NCBI GenBank assembly: GCA_029851415.1
Contig: CM056744.1
Location: 12,717,268-12,781,267, forward strand
Origin: Eretmocerus hayati
Lineage: Eukaryota; Arthropoda; Insecta; Hymenoptera; Aphelinidae
DNA: 64,000 bases
Direction: 5' to 3'
Of this stretch, positions 40,901-50,653 are shown piece by piece. Position numbers and translations under genes: made by a program. Every line of letters starts with the position of its first letter. Positions within the stretch are counted from its first letter, which is position 1. Below the pieces are notes generated by a model. That model saw nothing but the letters and a program-made list of their open reading frames with translations. It did no database searches and had not been told where the DNA came from.

Positions 40901-43900
40901 ATTCTCTATCTTGTCTGTCGAGGTAATTTCGAATTTCGCGCGCGCTCTGTGAGTAATTTTCGCGTACGCGAAAGATATCGATCCAAGCTCGACCGCCACG
41001 AGTTTCGAACTTTTGCGTGCTAAAGTGAAAAATCTTTGCGAACACGAAATTTTCCCAACCTGAACTCGTTTGGGCTGAATTTTGGATTACCACGCACGCG
41101 GAAGATTTTCCGGCCTCAAGTGACCTGGTCCGAGTTTCGGATCTTCGCGTGCAAATAGCGATCGCACACGAAAATTCAACACTTTCCCGGATCTATGAAC
41201 TTTCTCCAATACCACTGTAAAATTCGTCATTGCCAGTCATAATCAACTATCACGATGCTTCGCTATCTATGAGACTGAGTATTACAACAATAGGGAACCA
41301 ACATTCCTGATGCACAAAAATTGTTGTCTAACAATCATTCGAATTGATTAGTAATTATTGAAGCATATGCTCAGCTCCTCGTCGGACAGCCAGACCCGAT
41401 GCGGAGAGCCTCAGACCCTGCAGCGGCTGCGCATGTTTTGCATTTGAGTTGCACGGACTTCATTCTGCCGTTTCGATGAGTGAGCCTCTAGAACCACAGG
41501 AAAATTGGGAGATCGAGATTTCTCAGGCCTAAAAATACCCTCGTACTTCGGATTGGGGATAGAGCAAATCCCACGCCACTGTCGCGTACGCGGAATCAGG
41601 AGTGCTTCGCGTACGCGAACGTGTCTTCTCCTCGCTCGCGCGAAATTCTAGGCAGGGTGCCTTGCAATGTTACTGCGTACGCGAAATTTTTCGCGCACGC
41701 GTATTAGTGTTTCGTGCACCCAATGATTGAGTATTTTGCTTCTCATGTCATCGTTACCGATTGCGGTCTACGCAGACTCACTAGTTGTTCGCGCACGCGA
41801 AGTGTACCCACGTACTTCGGAATGAGGATAGAGCGGATCCCACGCCACTGTCGCGTACGCGAAAACAGAAGTGCTTCGCGTACGCGAACGTGTCTTCTCC
41901 TCGCTCAAGCGAAATTCTCGGCAGGTTGCCTTGCAACGATATCGTGTACGCGAAATTCTCCGCGCAAGCGTATTAGTGTTTCGTGCACCCACCGTTCGAG
42001 TATTTTGCTCTCCGAGTTAGCGTGAGCAAATGCGGTCCACGCAGACCCGCTAGATGTTCGCGCACGCGGAAGGTACCCTCGTACTTCGGATTGGGGATAG
42101 AGCTCATACGTTATCAATGTGAAAATCAACTTTCCGTCCGATGCCAGTTTTTGTGCTTCAGAAATCTTGATCGCCTAGTTTTCCTGCGGTTGTGCATGAC
42201 CTCTTGCGAGCAAAAGGGTCACTCGGAGAACTTACAATAGCTCGATCCGCATTGGGTCCGCTACCTTGCCCGCACTGAGCCTCCGCGGACGACAGCTCAA
42301 GCCACGCATCACAGCAGAAAATAAACATTCCCAACGAGGCAATTCGACAGGAATGCTCCTCGAACGACGAAAAAAATTAACCACAACACAAGCACGTGGC
42401 ATCATCTCGCATAAGCCGGTCGCGGGCCATGCAATTGGTGCACCGAAAACATGGCCTGCAGCAGACACATCGCATCATCTGTACCGCGTTATCTGCTACG
42501 AGATTTCTGCTACGATACGGCATGCCCACCTTCTGCTGCAGCGGCCAAGGCCAAGGCCACGGTTGCCTGTTTGTCGGCTCTCGACACGCATGCCACACAA
42601 CATTATTCCACACACCTTACTATTCAACAACACTCTCCGTGACTCCCACAACACAAAAATTCAATCTCGAACGCGAAAAGCACTGCGTCGTTGCCTCTGC
42701 AGAAGCGCGCATGGAATTATGCAATGCCGCTGCCACCGCACCCGCCGAAGACACGGCTCTCACAAAAACGCGAACGCCCCAACACGCACAGCACACCTAA
42801 TTAATTTTTAATTTCCCGACACCAACAGCTCGCGCAAAAAAATCACGGTTCACAATCAACACAAGAGCAGCCGAAAAACACACCCCTCCGAGCCATAACC
42901 AAGCAGAATACACAATGTAACGCTTCAGTGTAATGCTAGCCGTTAAGCATTACACACCAAGCGTTACTGACATAACGCTAAAAAATACGTTTTTTCACAT
43001 GACAGTTACAAACTCAGGAAACCGTAACAAAATCTCTCGATCTCACCAATCGAAAAAACAGAATCACCGCTACCTAATTTTATCGGGGTGTACGCGAATT
43101 CTGAAACATTGTATACCAATTGGACTGCTAGAGGCGCCACCATCGCTTTTCAAAAGGTAGAGGGCACTCTTGAGTCAATATCTCACATTTCTCGATCTTG
43201 TGAAGCCTTAATCCGAAGGCGTCAATACATCTCATGGTGTGGAAATTCTTGATCAAAAGAAAGTAATCACAAAGAATTTTTGAGGAGGGATGGGATTCTT
43301 GCATACTACTAACTTTCTCATTCCTCTATTACTCAGGATACTCTTCAGCATTTTCTTGATGCGCATTCACACAGGAACCGTTTCAATCGATGGGTACCTA
43401 TGTGCCGATCAGAGGAGGTCAAAATGAGTTCAAAAACGTTGGAAAATATCAAACTGGACCCAAGCTATTGAAAAAATGACTTGATGGGGTAAGTTGGGAG
43501 CGCTTAACTTATCCCATGTCTCAACAGTCTCACCTTGTAATGAAGAAAAATCCACATGCTTGCTGCATATTGATGACAAATACTCCGCTAGCTCCAGTCA
43601 GTATAATGCATATCTCGTAAAGTACAGCACTCAGGTGTATGGAAGTGATGTAGTAATGATCTTGTGCCTCAAAAAATATGTAATACCCATGAATGAATAC
43701 AATGTGTGGTCTCGTGCCATTCTCCAGAGGGACTATAACATCTAGGATCGTAGTGAGAATCGGTATTGAAGTTGCTAAGCTAGCAGATATGACGAGGTAG
43801 CCTGAAAAATTTGGTCAATGACGAATATGTCATACTCGCAATATTAGAATTTTCAATACAACGTATTTACCTGTTCATAAGACGCGAAATGAATGAGATA

Positions 43901-46900
43901 CAACCTCCTTTTCGCGGGGGGGGGGATGAGGGAAAAAGTAGGAAAACGCTTGTGAAGTGCAAGCTGAGATGAGATGCAAACTTGTTTTTGACTTCAAAAA
44001 ACAGTTCTTAAGCGCTTTATAAACAGTTAAATACGCGTGGCTTCAAATTATTCCATCAAGAATGAGATTTTGTCTTCTTCTATAACTACTTCAGAACAAA
44101 TGACTGTAATCACCACCCAATACTATGAATTCCACTCGAAAGCGATCTACAGAAGGAAGCCATTTCTCCGATTCTTCCTAAATCTTTCTTATTCGATTCG
44201 ATTGCCCAAAATTGTAAGTTCTCGGTGTCTAATGCATCGGCGTGTCTGCATTTGAATTAATATACGATGACTAGTTATGATGCGGTTATTCCAAAAAAGT
44301 ACAAGTAGTGAGATTATATGATGCGAGAGCCCAAAAATGATCCACTACATAGAGATGTGAGTTACAAGCGGTCTCTCAGGCGACTGACTATACCGATATT
44401 GTTGTACGTGGTCTCCTGCCCAAAGAGGGCTTCAGATGGGAGTAACAAGGGTATAAAAAGATTCTAGAACATCCTATATACTGATATTATATGAATTGGA
44501 TCAAATTTTGTCAATCCGGGCACGGAATGTAACCAGCGGCTCATTAGATCTCTGAAAATCACGGCAACACGACTCAGCCATGCATAGAAAATTGGCGCCC
44601 AGCATGCTCATAAAACTCAAGGCTCGAGGATATCTCTTCACCTCGTCACTCGATTATTCATGCGTGTTGCAACATATTCGTGCTATAGTGAGTTCAATGC
44701 CAGAAACGAATTTCTTGCGAGCTCCACACAACACACAGACTGAATTTCTTTTCATCGCATCGAAACACCTATGTGGTCCAAAAAAATCTCATCCACCCGA
44801 AGCACGCATATTCGTCAAAGTAGTGGAAATTCATTGTGTCCAGAACAATGCTTTAGGCACTTTGTCGGGAATCACGTCAGCCTCACAATTAGAATCATTC
44901 CAGAAGCCTGAATCTGTGCGCAAAATTACCTTTTCTATACGCTGTACGTAAAAGTGCACTTTGTGCACAGTTTATCGACTTTTACTCACAGTTTATCGAA
45001 AAGTATAGTTAGATACACGGGCGTCAAACCTATTATTTACATCCTCGTGATGATTTCAATCCTCGCCTGCGGCTCGGGCCGGAAACCCGGACGCAAATAA
45101 AACGTTTTACGCCCTTGTATCGAAATGTACTATTCTGAATTACTAGAAGGATTAAATTCTGAATAATAGCTGAAAATGTCCTGGAGTACCCCTGTCGAGC
45201 CTGGAATCTATTTTTCTACATCCACAATAAATACGTGGATTTCAGAAGAAATAGAGGGTGGCTTTATGATGAGTTACCTCAGTTGACGGTACTGTCACAA
45301 AACCTGACGCATCAAAGTGAGAGACAGATTTAACGTAAGAGTTAACCACGAGATAGATTCCATGTTTATTATTCATGATTCAGTGAGCCGCAGATTCAGA
45401 ACAGTGTTTATTTATTGATTGCGACTGCAGTGTGCGAGTCCGCACTGAGCTAGCTCGGTTGCAAATGAATCAAGTTTCTTCACAATTACAGATACTAGAT
45501 TCTGTCAAAATCTTGCAGTTATACACGAATTCACGATGCTCACAGAGTCTCGTAAGGGTGCGTCCACAAATATGCAGTACATACTGAGCATATGCACTGC
45601 ACACGTGCACATATACAGCTCGTCAAACTTTAGTCAAAACCAGACAGAACTCGTCGAGTTCTACGTGGGATCAGCCGGTAACGGAGGAAAAACACTAATC
45701 GGTCCAAATCAGAAATTCTCTGATGTGAGCCCTTCAATCTTTGCTGATGATCGATGAACTGCACATGTGTACGTGTGCAGTTCATGTGCGCAGTGTGCAC
45801 TGCATATGCATGCATATGCATCATTTGTGGACATACCCTGAAGGACTTAACAACAAGCCTGAACGTTCCAGCGCAGGATGAAGAATTTCTGAACAGTTGC
45901 GACGACAACAAAAACGAAGGCGCAATGCTTCACGTTCGTCATGTCCATCGGAAATTTTTCATACAGGGCATTAGACTATTGGAAATTGTTTAGAGCCACA
46001 CGCGACGAGTGTTGGGAAGGTCGAGCTCGTGGATGCCCAAAAAGCTTGACGGTATTGGCTGATATACTTCTGCGACACAGACAATTTGTCCCAATGGTAC
46101 GTGCAGTATGAATTGTTGATAGGTCTAAAATGACATGAATGATACGTTACTAATACGCTATTTTCAATAGACTCTTTTAGAAAAGAGAGGGAGTAAAATT
46201 TTTCTAATCTCGCACCAACTGACTCAGGATTGTTCAAAATATAATCCACTACTCGATGCGTGAAGGCTTTCTGAAGACCCTGTGTGATATTACGGCATGC
46301 GTCGTACACGACGTTGTCCCTCATGATTAACATCTCGTTAGTTGGGTCGAAAGGATTAATCAGAGATGAAATTTATCTATATGAATACCTGTGTATCCGA
46401 AACTAATGAAATATCCGAGCTTCAGAAATCCCAGGAGTTTCTCTCGTTCATTTTCGGTTGTGAGACAGTGTTGAGCTTCCAAAGTTTTGATATGAAGTTT
46501 CTCAAACTAATGAAAATGGAATCCGAGTTAATCAATTCATACCACTTCCAAGTGAAACTCTGATTCTTTAATCTCAGAAAAAGTAAGAACAAACTTAATG
46601 AAGTGTTAATTGACAAACCTTCCGGGCGTTCATGTATGCTATCCAATAACAAGTTGAGAAAGTGACAAGCAGCAGTGTGATAGTGAGATTTTCAATCACA
46701 ATGTAGTAATCTTTGCCCCATTCTTGCACTAGACTTGCAGCCTGAAGTACATATGAATATACGAGAGACTTCATTTAATGTGGTCGATGGAACAATTTAC
46801 AGTAAGACCCACTTAATGTGATCGCGCTTAATGTTATCAACCGCTTACACTGGTATTCATAGTCGTTTTAACCCGAGAGTTAAGAATTGATCCGCGGGTT

Positions 46901-48070
46901 ATGCGCTGTAATCGGCGTGGCAGAAGGATAAACTGTAGACTGCTCATTCACTTCACATTATCCCAATGCAGCAGAACACCACAGACTTGAACTTATTTTT
47001 TGTCCACGCCGATTACAACGCCTAACCCGCGGACCAATTCTTAACTCTCGGGTTATAACGACTTTGAATACCAGTGTTAATGTTATCAGAGTTGCTCGTC
47101 CCGATTCTTTTGTATATCAATCCTTGCAAATTCCCTCGGCTAATGTGATCAGGATATCGGACAATGTTATCATGCGATCGAAATGTCGGGACATACAGAT
47201 TTTTTGTTTATGTCGATCAAGTAGCCATACGAAATAAATATTTGACGTCCTCATTCATGAAATGAATATCGATCACCAGTTGCACGTGAGACTCATATCA
47301 CTCGTTTACTCAAAATGATCAAACGACACGACTTGAGTTTGGCTGGAAAATCAAAATTGTTATCCAACTAAGATCTTTTACCGAATGGTACGAAACAACG
47401 GGAAGCTGCAGCCAAGCTCGGTATTTCTCAGCCTCTACTGTGAGAATTGTTGAAAAATAGACCTCAGATGAAAAGTGATTATTTGAATAATGTAAATAAA
47501 AACCGCAAGCGTGAAAGGCAAGGAAAATATGAAGAAGTTGAAGAGGCTCTTGGAGAGTGGTTCACAAAAGTTCGGAGAGTGGATACTCCAGTGAACGGAC
47601 CCGTTTTGATGCAAAAAGCAGGAAGTAGATGATTCTTCCCAGAAACATGATTGTGTGTGAATAATATTCTATCTATTAATCTGAATCCCACGTCGATGCA
47701 AATTATTTCTATGACATCTGACTTCCAAAATCGCATGAATGAATAAATTATGACAAGAATAAGTCAAACCTATGATTTTCGGTTAATGTTATCACCCGCT
47801 TATTGTTATCAGAAGTTCTGGGCCCGACGCGATCACATTAAGCGGGTCTTACTGTATATCAAAACTTGCCATGATGAAGATAGATGACAGCAGAATGAGC
47901 TGGTTAACAACAAAAAGTGTTTCCCTCGTATATTCCGTTTGGTGAGGCCATAGCCCTGCTAGCTGTAAAGGAATTTTGAATTGTTGGGTATAATATTTTC
48001 CATCGCTGTGTAATCCACAAAATCGAAAAAATCTTCTCATCAAATGGCTTATGGTATTGATCATGGTCAT
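31914..48070 (-). CDS. Odorant receptor B (7tm_6), nine exons, intact, 416 aa
   Basis: Odorant receptor of the same family and exon plan as its neighbours. Exons in coding order: 48070-47870, 46741-46619, 46506-46389, 43801-43534, 35248-35132, 35060-34970, 34912-34776, 32189-32057, 31976-31914; total 1251 nt in one frame ending TAG. The start is the first ATG of the open frame; a second ATG lies two codons on, giving 414 aa. Landmarks: IPLQLAGLWPHQ in exon 1, LVQEWGKD in exon 2, NGTRP and QQACGFF in exon 4, NWLGQ in exon 7, SSDWY in exon 8 and TTYFTALASLE at the C-terminus. Exon 1 ends at a GC donor (GCAAGT) instead of GT. Introns 1, 3, 4 and 7 contain transposons. It is more diverged from A and C than they are from each other, especially in exons 1 and 5. 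Confidence 0.9.
32633..34564 (-). mobile_element. hAT transposon (1932 bp) in intron 7 of receptor B
   Basis: Inverted termini TAGAGACCGGAATTTCGTG and TAGAGACTGGATTTCCGTG are flanked by the 8-bp duplication TATATATG (32625-32632 and 34565-34572), which is diagnostic of hAT. The transposase lies on the minus strand and is broken. Removing the element would leave an intron of about 650 bp. Confidence 0.95.
32780..34300 (-). pseudogene. hAT transposase, frameshifted
   Basis: Pieces in coding order: a possible BED-type finger start (FCNICSKP, about 34250), a frame change into 34218-33967, a further piece at 34007-33789, the main body at 33641-32958 (227 codons, with VSDAAPYM, HHVTCIMHGFNRLAENLR and ITRWGTWLSAALFYAENF), then a shift to 33031-32720 with the C-terminal dimerisation motif YAPLSSVEVEKSFSLYK. 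The domain order is typical of hAT proteins that carry a DUF659-like core. At least three frame breaks make it inactive. Confidence 0.9.
35896..36398 (+). mobile_element. Short non-LTR retroelement with poly(A) tail and 12-bp target duplication
   Basis: GATGTTTACGAC occurs at 35896-35907 and 36387-36398, bracketing 35908-36386, which ends in an A tract (36375-36386). The 5' part has three tandem units of 57-59 bp ending in CCCCAGT (to 35961, 36018, 36077). The 3' part has stem-loops (CACCCGAGTCTTCTCGGGTG; CCCACACTCTTGTGGGTG), as in R1-like LINE 3' tails. It is either a 5'-truncated LINE or a SINE using a LINE tail. It is GC-rich against its AT-rich surroundings and lies in intron 4 of receptor B. 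Confidence 0.85.
36399..37064. other. Unassigned part of receptor B intron 4
   Basis: Noncoding. Plus-strand open frames at 36513-36698 and 36738-36941 have no recognised motif and no splice support. Confidence 0.4.
37065..37943. mobile_element. Inverted-repeat element, AGGGGAGG ends (879 bp)
   Basis: Termini AGGGGAGGTGTACCCCTGAT and AGGGGAGGTACACCTCTGAT on opposite strands, with arms converging near 37505. Paired words include ATTTTGAAGTCTGG, AAATCATGG, ATCTAAAAACGATGG and ACCCGAGAAAT-like stretches. No transposase. A target duplication was not identified. Confidence 0.75.
38490..38753. mobile_element. Palindromic MITE (264 bp)
   Basis: A near-complete hairpin centred at about 38620: AATTGGTATATTGTCAATAA, GAGGAAACCA and AGTACCGCTCC occur in each arm on opposite strands. 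No coding content. It lies directly left of the 5S-like segment. Confidence 0.8.
38758..38880 (+). pseudogene. 5S rRNA-derived sequence
   Basis: The core from CTCGTCCGATCATCGAAGTT through GGTACTTGGATGGGTGACCG matches the conserved middle of eukaryotic 5S rRNA, including the internal RNA polymerase III promoter boxes. Both ends differ from canonical 5S. The 3' end has GACTTTTC, a possible pol III terminator. Likely a 5S pseudogene or the head of a 5S-derived SINE; a working ribosomal 5S gene is unlikely because helix I and II sequences are replaced. Confidence 0.75.
39687..39962 (+). CDS. Element-borne Cys-rich frame, left arm (uncertain)
   Basis: A frame of about 90 codons in the left arm with a PWPWPWP stretch followed by a cluster C-x-C-C-x2-C-x2-C-x2-C-x12-C-x2-C, which could bind zinc. 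The same cluster is kept in the right arm (42613-42377, minus strand). I do not recognise the family. It may be a captured exon or merely conserved arm DNA; the opposite strand is also open. No splice or promoter evidence. Confidence 0.25.
   Translation: MLWESRRVLLNDKVCGIMLCGMRVEPTNRQPWPWPWPLQQKVGMPYRSRNIVADNAVQMMRCVCCGPCFRCTNCMARDRLMRDDATCLYCV
41541..42110. repeat. Tandem repeat, 269-bp period, within foldback core
   Basis: TACTTCGG followed by a GGATAGAGC word recurs at 41544, 41813 and 42082, exactly 269 bp apart; two full units and the start of a third. Each unit has several CGCGTACGCG or CGCGCACGCG palindromes, making a CpG-dense tract in AT-rich DNA. Confidence 0.9.
42377..42613 (-). 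CDS. Element-borne Cys-rich frame, right arm (uncertain)
   Basis: Mirror copy of the left-arm frame. PWPWPWP and the RCVCC-x-PCFRCTNC cluster are conserved; the N-terminus differs and the last residues differ by substitution (CLCC against CLYC). Same reservations: it may not be translated. Confidence 0.25.
   Translation of the reverse strand: MWNNVVWHACREPTNRQPWPWPWPLQQKVGMPYRSRNLVADNAVQMMRCVCCRPCFRCTNCMARDRLMRDDATCLCCG
45016..45117. mobile_element. Small TA-flanked MITE (102 bp)
   Basis: Inverted ends CACGGGCGTCAAAC and CAAGGGCGTAAAAC with TA on each side (45014-45015, 45118-45119), a Tc1/mariner-type signature. The internal stretch TCGTGATGATTTCAA with CTCGGGCCGGAAA recurs in partial form at about 23270-23312 inside intron 3 of receptor A. 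Confidence 0.7.
45555..45839. repeat. Inverted repeat with alternating TGCA tracts
   Basis: Ends AGGGTGCGTCCACAAAT and AGGGTATGTCCACAAAT face each other. Next to each is a tract rich in TGCACA, CATATGCA and ACGTG words that could pair. Likely a MITE; no target duplication found. Confidence 0.6.
46848..47076. mobile_element. Nested MITE (229 bp) inside the Tigger-like element
   Basis: An almost complete hairpin with CACTGGTATTCA ends, flanked by TTA on both sides (46845-46847 and 47077-47079). The interrupted host sequence reads CGCTTA|ATGTTATCA, matching the element's own repeats. A TTA duplication suits PIF/Harbinger, but TA (mariner) cannot be excluded. Confidence 0.8.
47388..47637 (+). 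pseudogene. pogo/Tigger transposase N-terminal fragment
   Basis: One frame reads QREAAAKLGISQP (psq-type helix-turn-helix), then an in-frame TGA, then a CENP-B-type DNA-binding stretch with KYEEVEEALGEWF and PVNGPVLMQKA. The DDE catalytic domain is deleted, so this is a dead internal-deletion derivative. Confidence 0.88.
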
Positions 48071-50650
48071 TCTGAAATCGGAATTTCTGTGATATTGATA
48101 TTTCCGACTGGTCCGCTCATCGGCTGAATTCAACGCGAGGAGAGGTTTGAAACCACCACGCCATCAAACTGGAGCGTTCGGGGTTTCATTATATTCTGAT
48201 CCAAAATGTATTATAACATAGCTGAAGCAGACTATATTATTTTGAATGAGAATCAATTCCATAGGGAAGAAAGAGGACGGGTTGCTATCACATCACGGCA
48301 AAAAAATAAGAGTCCTTTCAAAAATTCACAAAGGTTTATCGATTCACTTCACAATTTGAGACCGTTCATCTAGAATGCACCGAGGTGAAGTTTTTGCTCG
48401 CCAACTCCATTCAATTTTCTGTGCAACGTTCGACGTATCTTTCTTGCGACAAAAAATACCTCGATATTCATATAGGAATCACTATTGAGCCAGGAAATTT
48501 CGTTCCCATTTTTTCTACATGCTTAGTGCCACGTTGCACGAATGTAAGTGACGGAATCTTGAATTATACAAAACCAGTACGTAAATTCCTCCGAATTGAT
48601 TCCTTCAGAGGAATACATCCATGACGTGTGATTGCACGCTTCGTTCAAGCATTTATCACCCCAGAAAAGCAAAGGAAATGAATATTCCACGCTTGGAATA
48701 GCTGTGAGAACACAAAGCAATATTTATGGTTTGCAGTTTTCAATCGTGGAATCTTGAAATATAATATTGTAGGGAAGCATATTCAGATGGGAATAATAAG
48801 AAGAATTAATACAGCAAAAAATGTCTTTGAGCTGAACGTGAAATAAAAAATGAAATTGTGTTTGTGTGTGCTGTAAGCGTTTGTGCATGCGTGCATGCGT
48901 GCTCATATATGCGTGTGTGTTTTGATAGTTCATGTCAGATTTCAGCAAATCATACCATTGAGTATGCATTTTTTCAACTCTGCGATTTTAGTCCTCAAAC
49001 TCAATGCATACTCAAGAGAGATTTGAAATAAAAAATTGATTTCTGGAGAAAGTAGAGTATGAGGCAAGTACAAATGTCACAATCCCGAAAGGCTTAGCTG
49101 ATATTTATGTTGATCATAACATGTCATCACAAACCCACTGGATCTACTGCTTCCTGCCTGGTGATATTGAGACTAGGAGAATACTTGAACCAGATATCGA
49201 AGGACACGTACTTCCTAAGAGTTTATCGTTTTCATTTAAGGGTCTTGTATTCTGGCGGGCACGTTTGCGTAAGATTGAAATCTCTTCATGTTTACTATCG
49301 ATATCGTTGATGAAATAATTAACATGATAGATGACAATTGGGAATATTCTTTGATGAATATGAATGAGTGATCTCTAAAGTGAGAAGAATCATCGCTGTG
49401 AATGTATTATTCGAGAGTTTGTATAGGGCTATAATTTGCTGGAGTTTAAGCATAACTACTCAATGGTGGAAATTCGTAGATCAGAGGAATCGGAAAATGA
49501 ACATCGATGCTAATAGCGGAATTTCATGGAATATGTGCATAGGCATTATCGCGCAAACTTACACATTTCCCGTCCGAAAATCCAGATGTTAAAAATTGAG
49601 CCTCAGCATGCCTATTCCAATTTTTTGATTCCTTCTCGCATATTGAATGATAATATATCATATAACATATGCGGAAATTTTTCTGTCCGAGCTAGAACGG
49701 TACATGTGGCCGTCACACGTATAAGACATAGGAAAAATAGTACACGGACCTAACATTTACGGTTTTTGACGTTTTATTGTCTAGCAGGATTCCTGACGCA
49801 ATGAGACCAAATAACCTTGAAATTCGTGTTTAGATGGTTGATCAGAGCCGGGAACACATGGTCTGGAGCGAACGATCTCATTTCTTTATCTTTTTCGTGC
49901 TATTGAGTATCCCAGGGGACAGTTTTTGAATGCACAGACCTGACATGCACGGACCTGACTTTTCGCCCTTAAAATCTGTCGCAAAAAGAAAGCGTTGACA
50001 TGGGAACTCCTCCATGTAGATTTCATCTAATTCCATCACATTCTAGTGGAAAAAATTGCTGCCGTCCAGATAAATCGGCTCTTAGTTGGGTAATTATGGT
50101 ATGCACGGACCTGACATAACTTAATTAAATGGCTAATTTTCGGCTATAAGATATATAAATATGCGGTACTCGGAATTTCGATCCCAAGCCTTTCCTCGCA
50201 ACGGCACCCGAATATTTGGCATGCAACCTTGAAATTTTGTCTCTAATAAAGTCGTTCAGAGTAAATTTGGGATGCACTGTTGTTACTCTAAGAAAATCTG
50301 TCATTTTTAGTGAAAATCCCATTACAAGAAATAGGCACATGGCTCGGGAACTAAACTCACAATTTTGGCCACGATACCTATAGAAAATAGTTGCTCTAGT
50401 ATTGTATTTTGAGAGAAAAATTTGGGAAAGCCCACTATATTGATTAGAAAGGAAGTTCCAAAGGTAGATATGCACTACACACGTTAAAATGTGGTCTCAG
50501 TTTTCTTGCGAACTTCAAGTCATTTTTAGCTTCTCCCACGGATCTCAATATTTCTCCATCGAGCTTAGCAAGTCTTTTGGCTTTAAGAAACATACAATTT
50601 CTGTTTCTGCACGTCAAAGTTGATCAAGAGAGATCTGAGCCACGTCCAAT
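48071..50650. other. Intergenic DNA upstream of receptor B
   Basis: The promoter of receptor B should be at the left side; no clear element is seen. A TG/CATGCG microsatellite-like tract lies at 48855-48925. TGCACGGACCTGACAT-like words occur at about 49946 and 50101. Open frames are unrecognised. Confidence 0.45.
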
Positions 50651-50653
50651 CTA

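Larger units (their letters stand above)
39226..43113. mobile_element. 3.9-kb foldback element with CGCGTACGCG-rich core
   Basis: The left arm (39226 to about 40145) and right arm (about 42195 to 43113) are inverted copies. Ends read TACAACCTGTTTCAGAATTC and TACAATGTTTCAGAATTC next to TA, so a TA target duplication is possible but weakly supported. The core (40146-42194) carries many copies of the palindrome TTCGCGTACGCGAA and variants. Each arm encodes a mirrored cysteine-rich frame. No transposase recognised. Located in intron 4 of receptor B. Confidence 0.85.
43802..46388. other. Receptor B intron 3; contains small elements
   Basis: 2.6 kb between exons 4 and 3. It holds the TA-flanked MITE at 45016 and the inverted repeat at 45555. 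Open frames at 44580-44951 (plus) and 45971-46333 (minus, 120 codons) are unrecognised. A G run lies at about 43916. Confidence 0.5.
46800..47854 (+). mobile_element. pogo/Tigger-like element (1055 bp), in intron 1 of receptor B
   Basis: Termini CAGTAAGACCCACTTAATGT and CAGTAAGACCCGCTTAATGT are flanked by the TA duplication (46798-46799, 47855-47856). The interior repeats TTAATGTTATCA. It holds the N-terminal part of a pogo-type transposase and a nested hairpin MITE. Removing it leaves an intron of 71 bp, matching the 84 and 90 bp of the equivalent introns in genes A and C. Confidence 0.93.

Noticed and set aside
44580..44951. A 123-codon plus-strand open frame
   Set aside because: No motif recognised, opposite strand to the host gene, and no conserved copy in the window.
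45971..46333. A 120-codon minus-strand open frame in receptor B intron 3
   Set aside because: No recognisable domain and no splice support; it adjoins exon 3 but is not needed for the receptor reading frame. Left unassigned.
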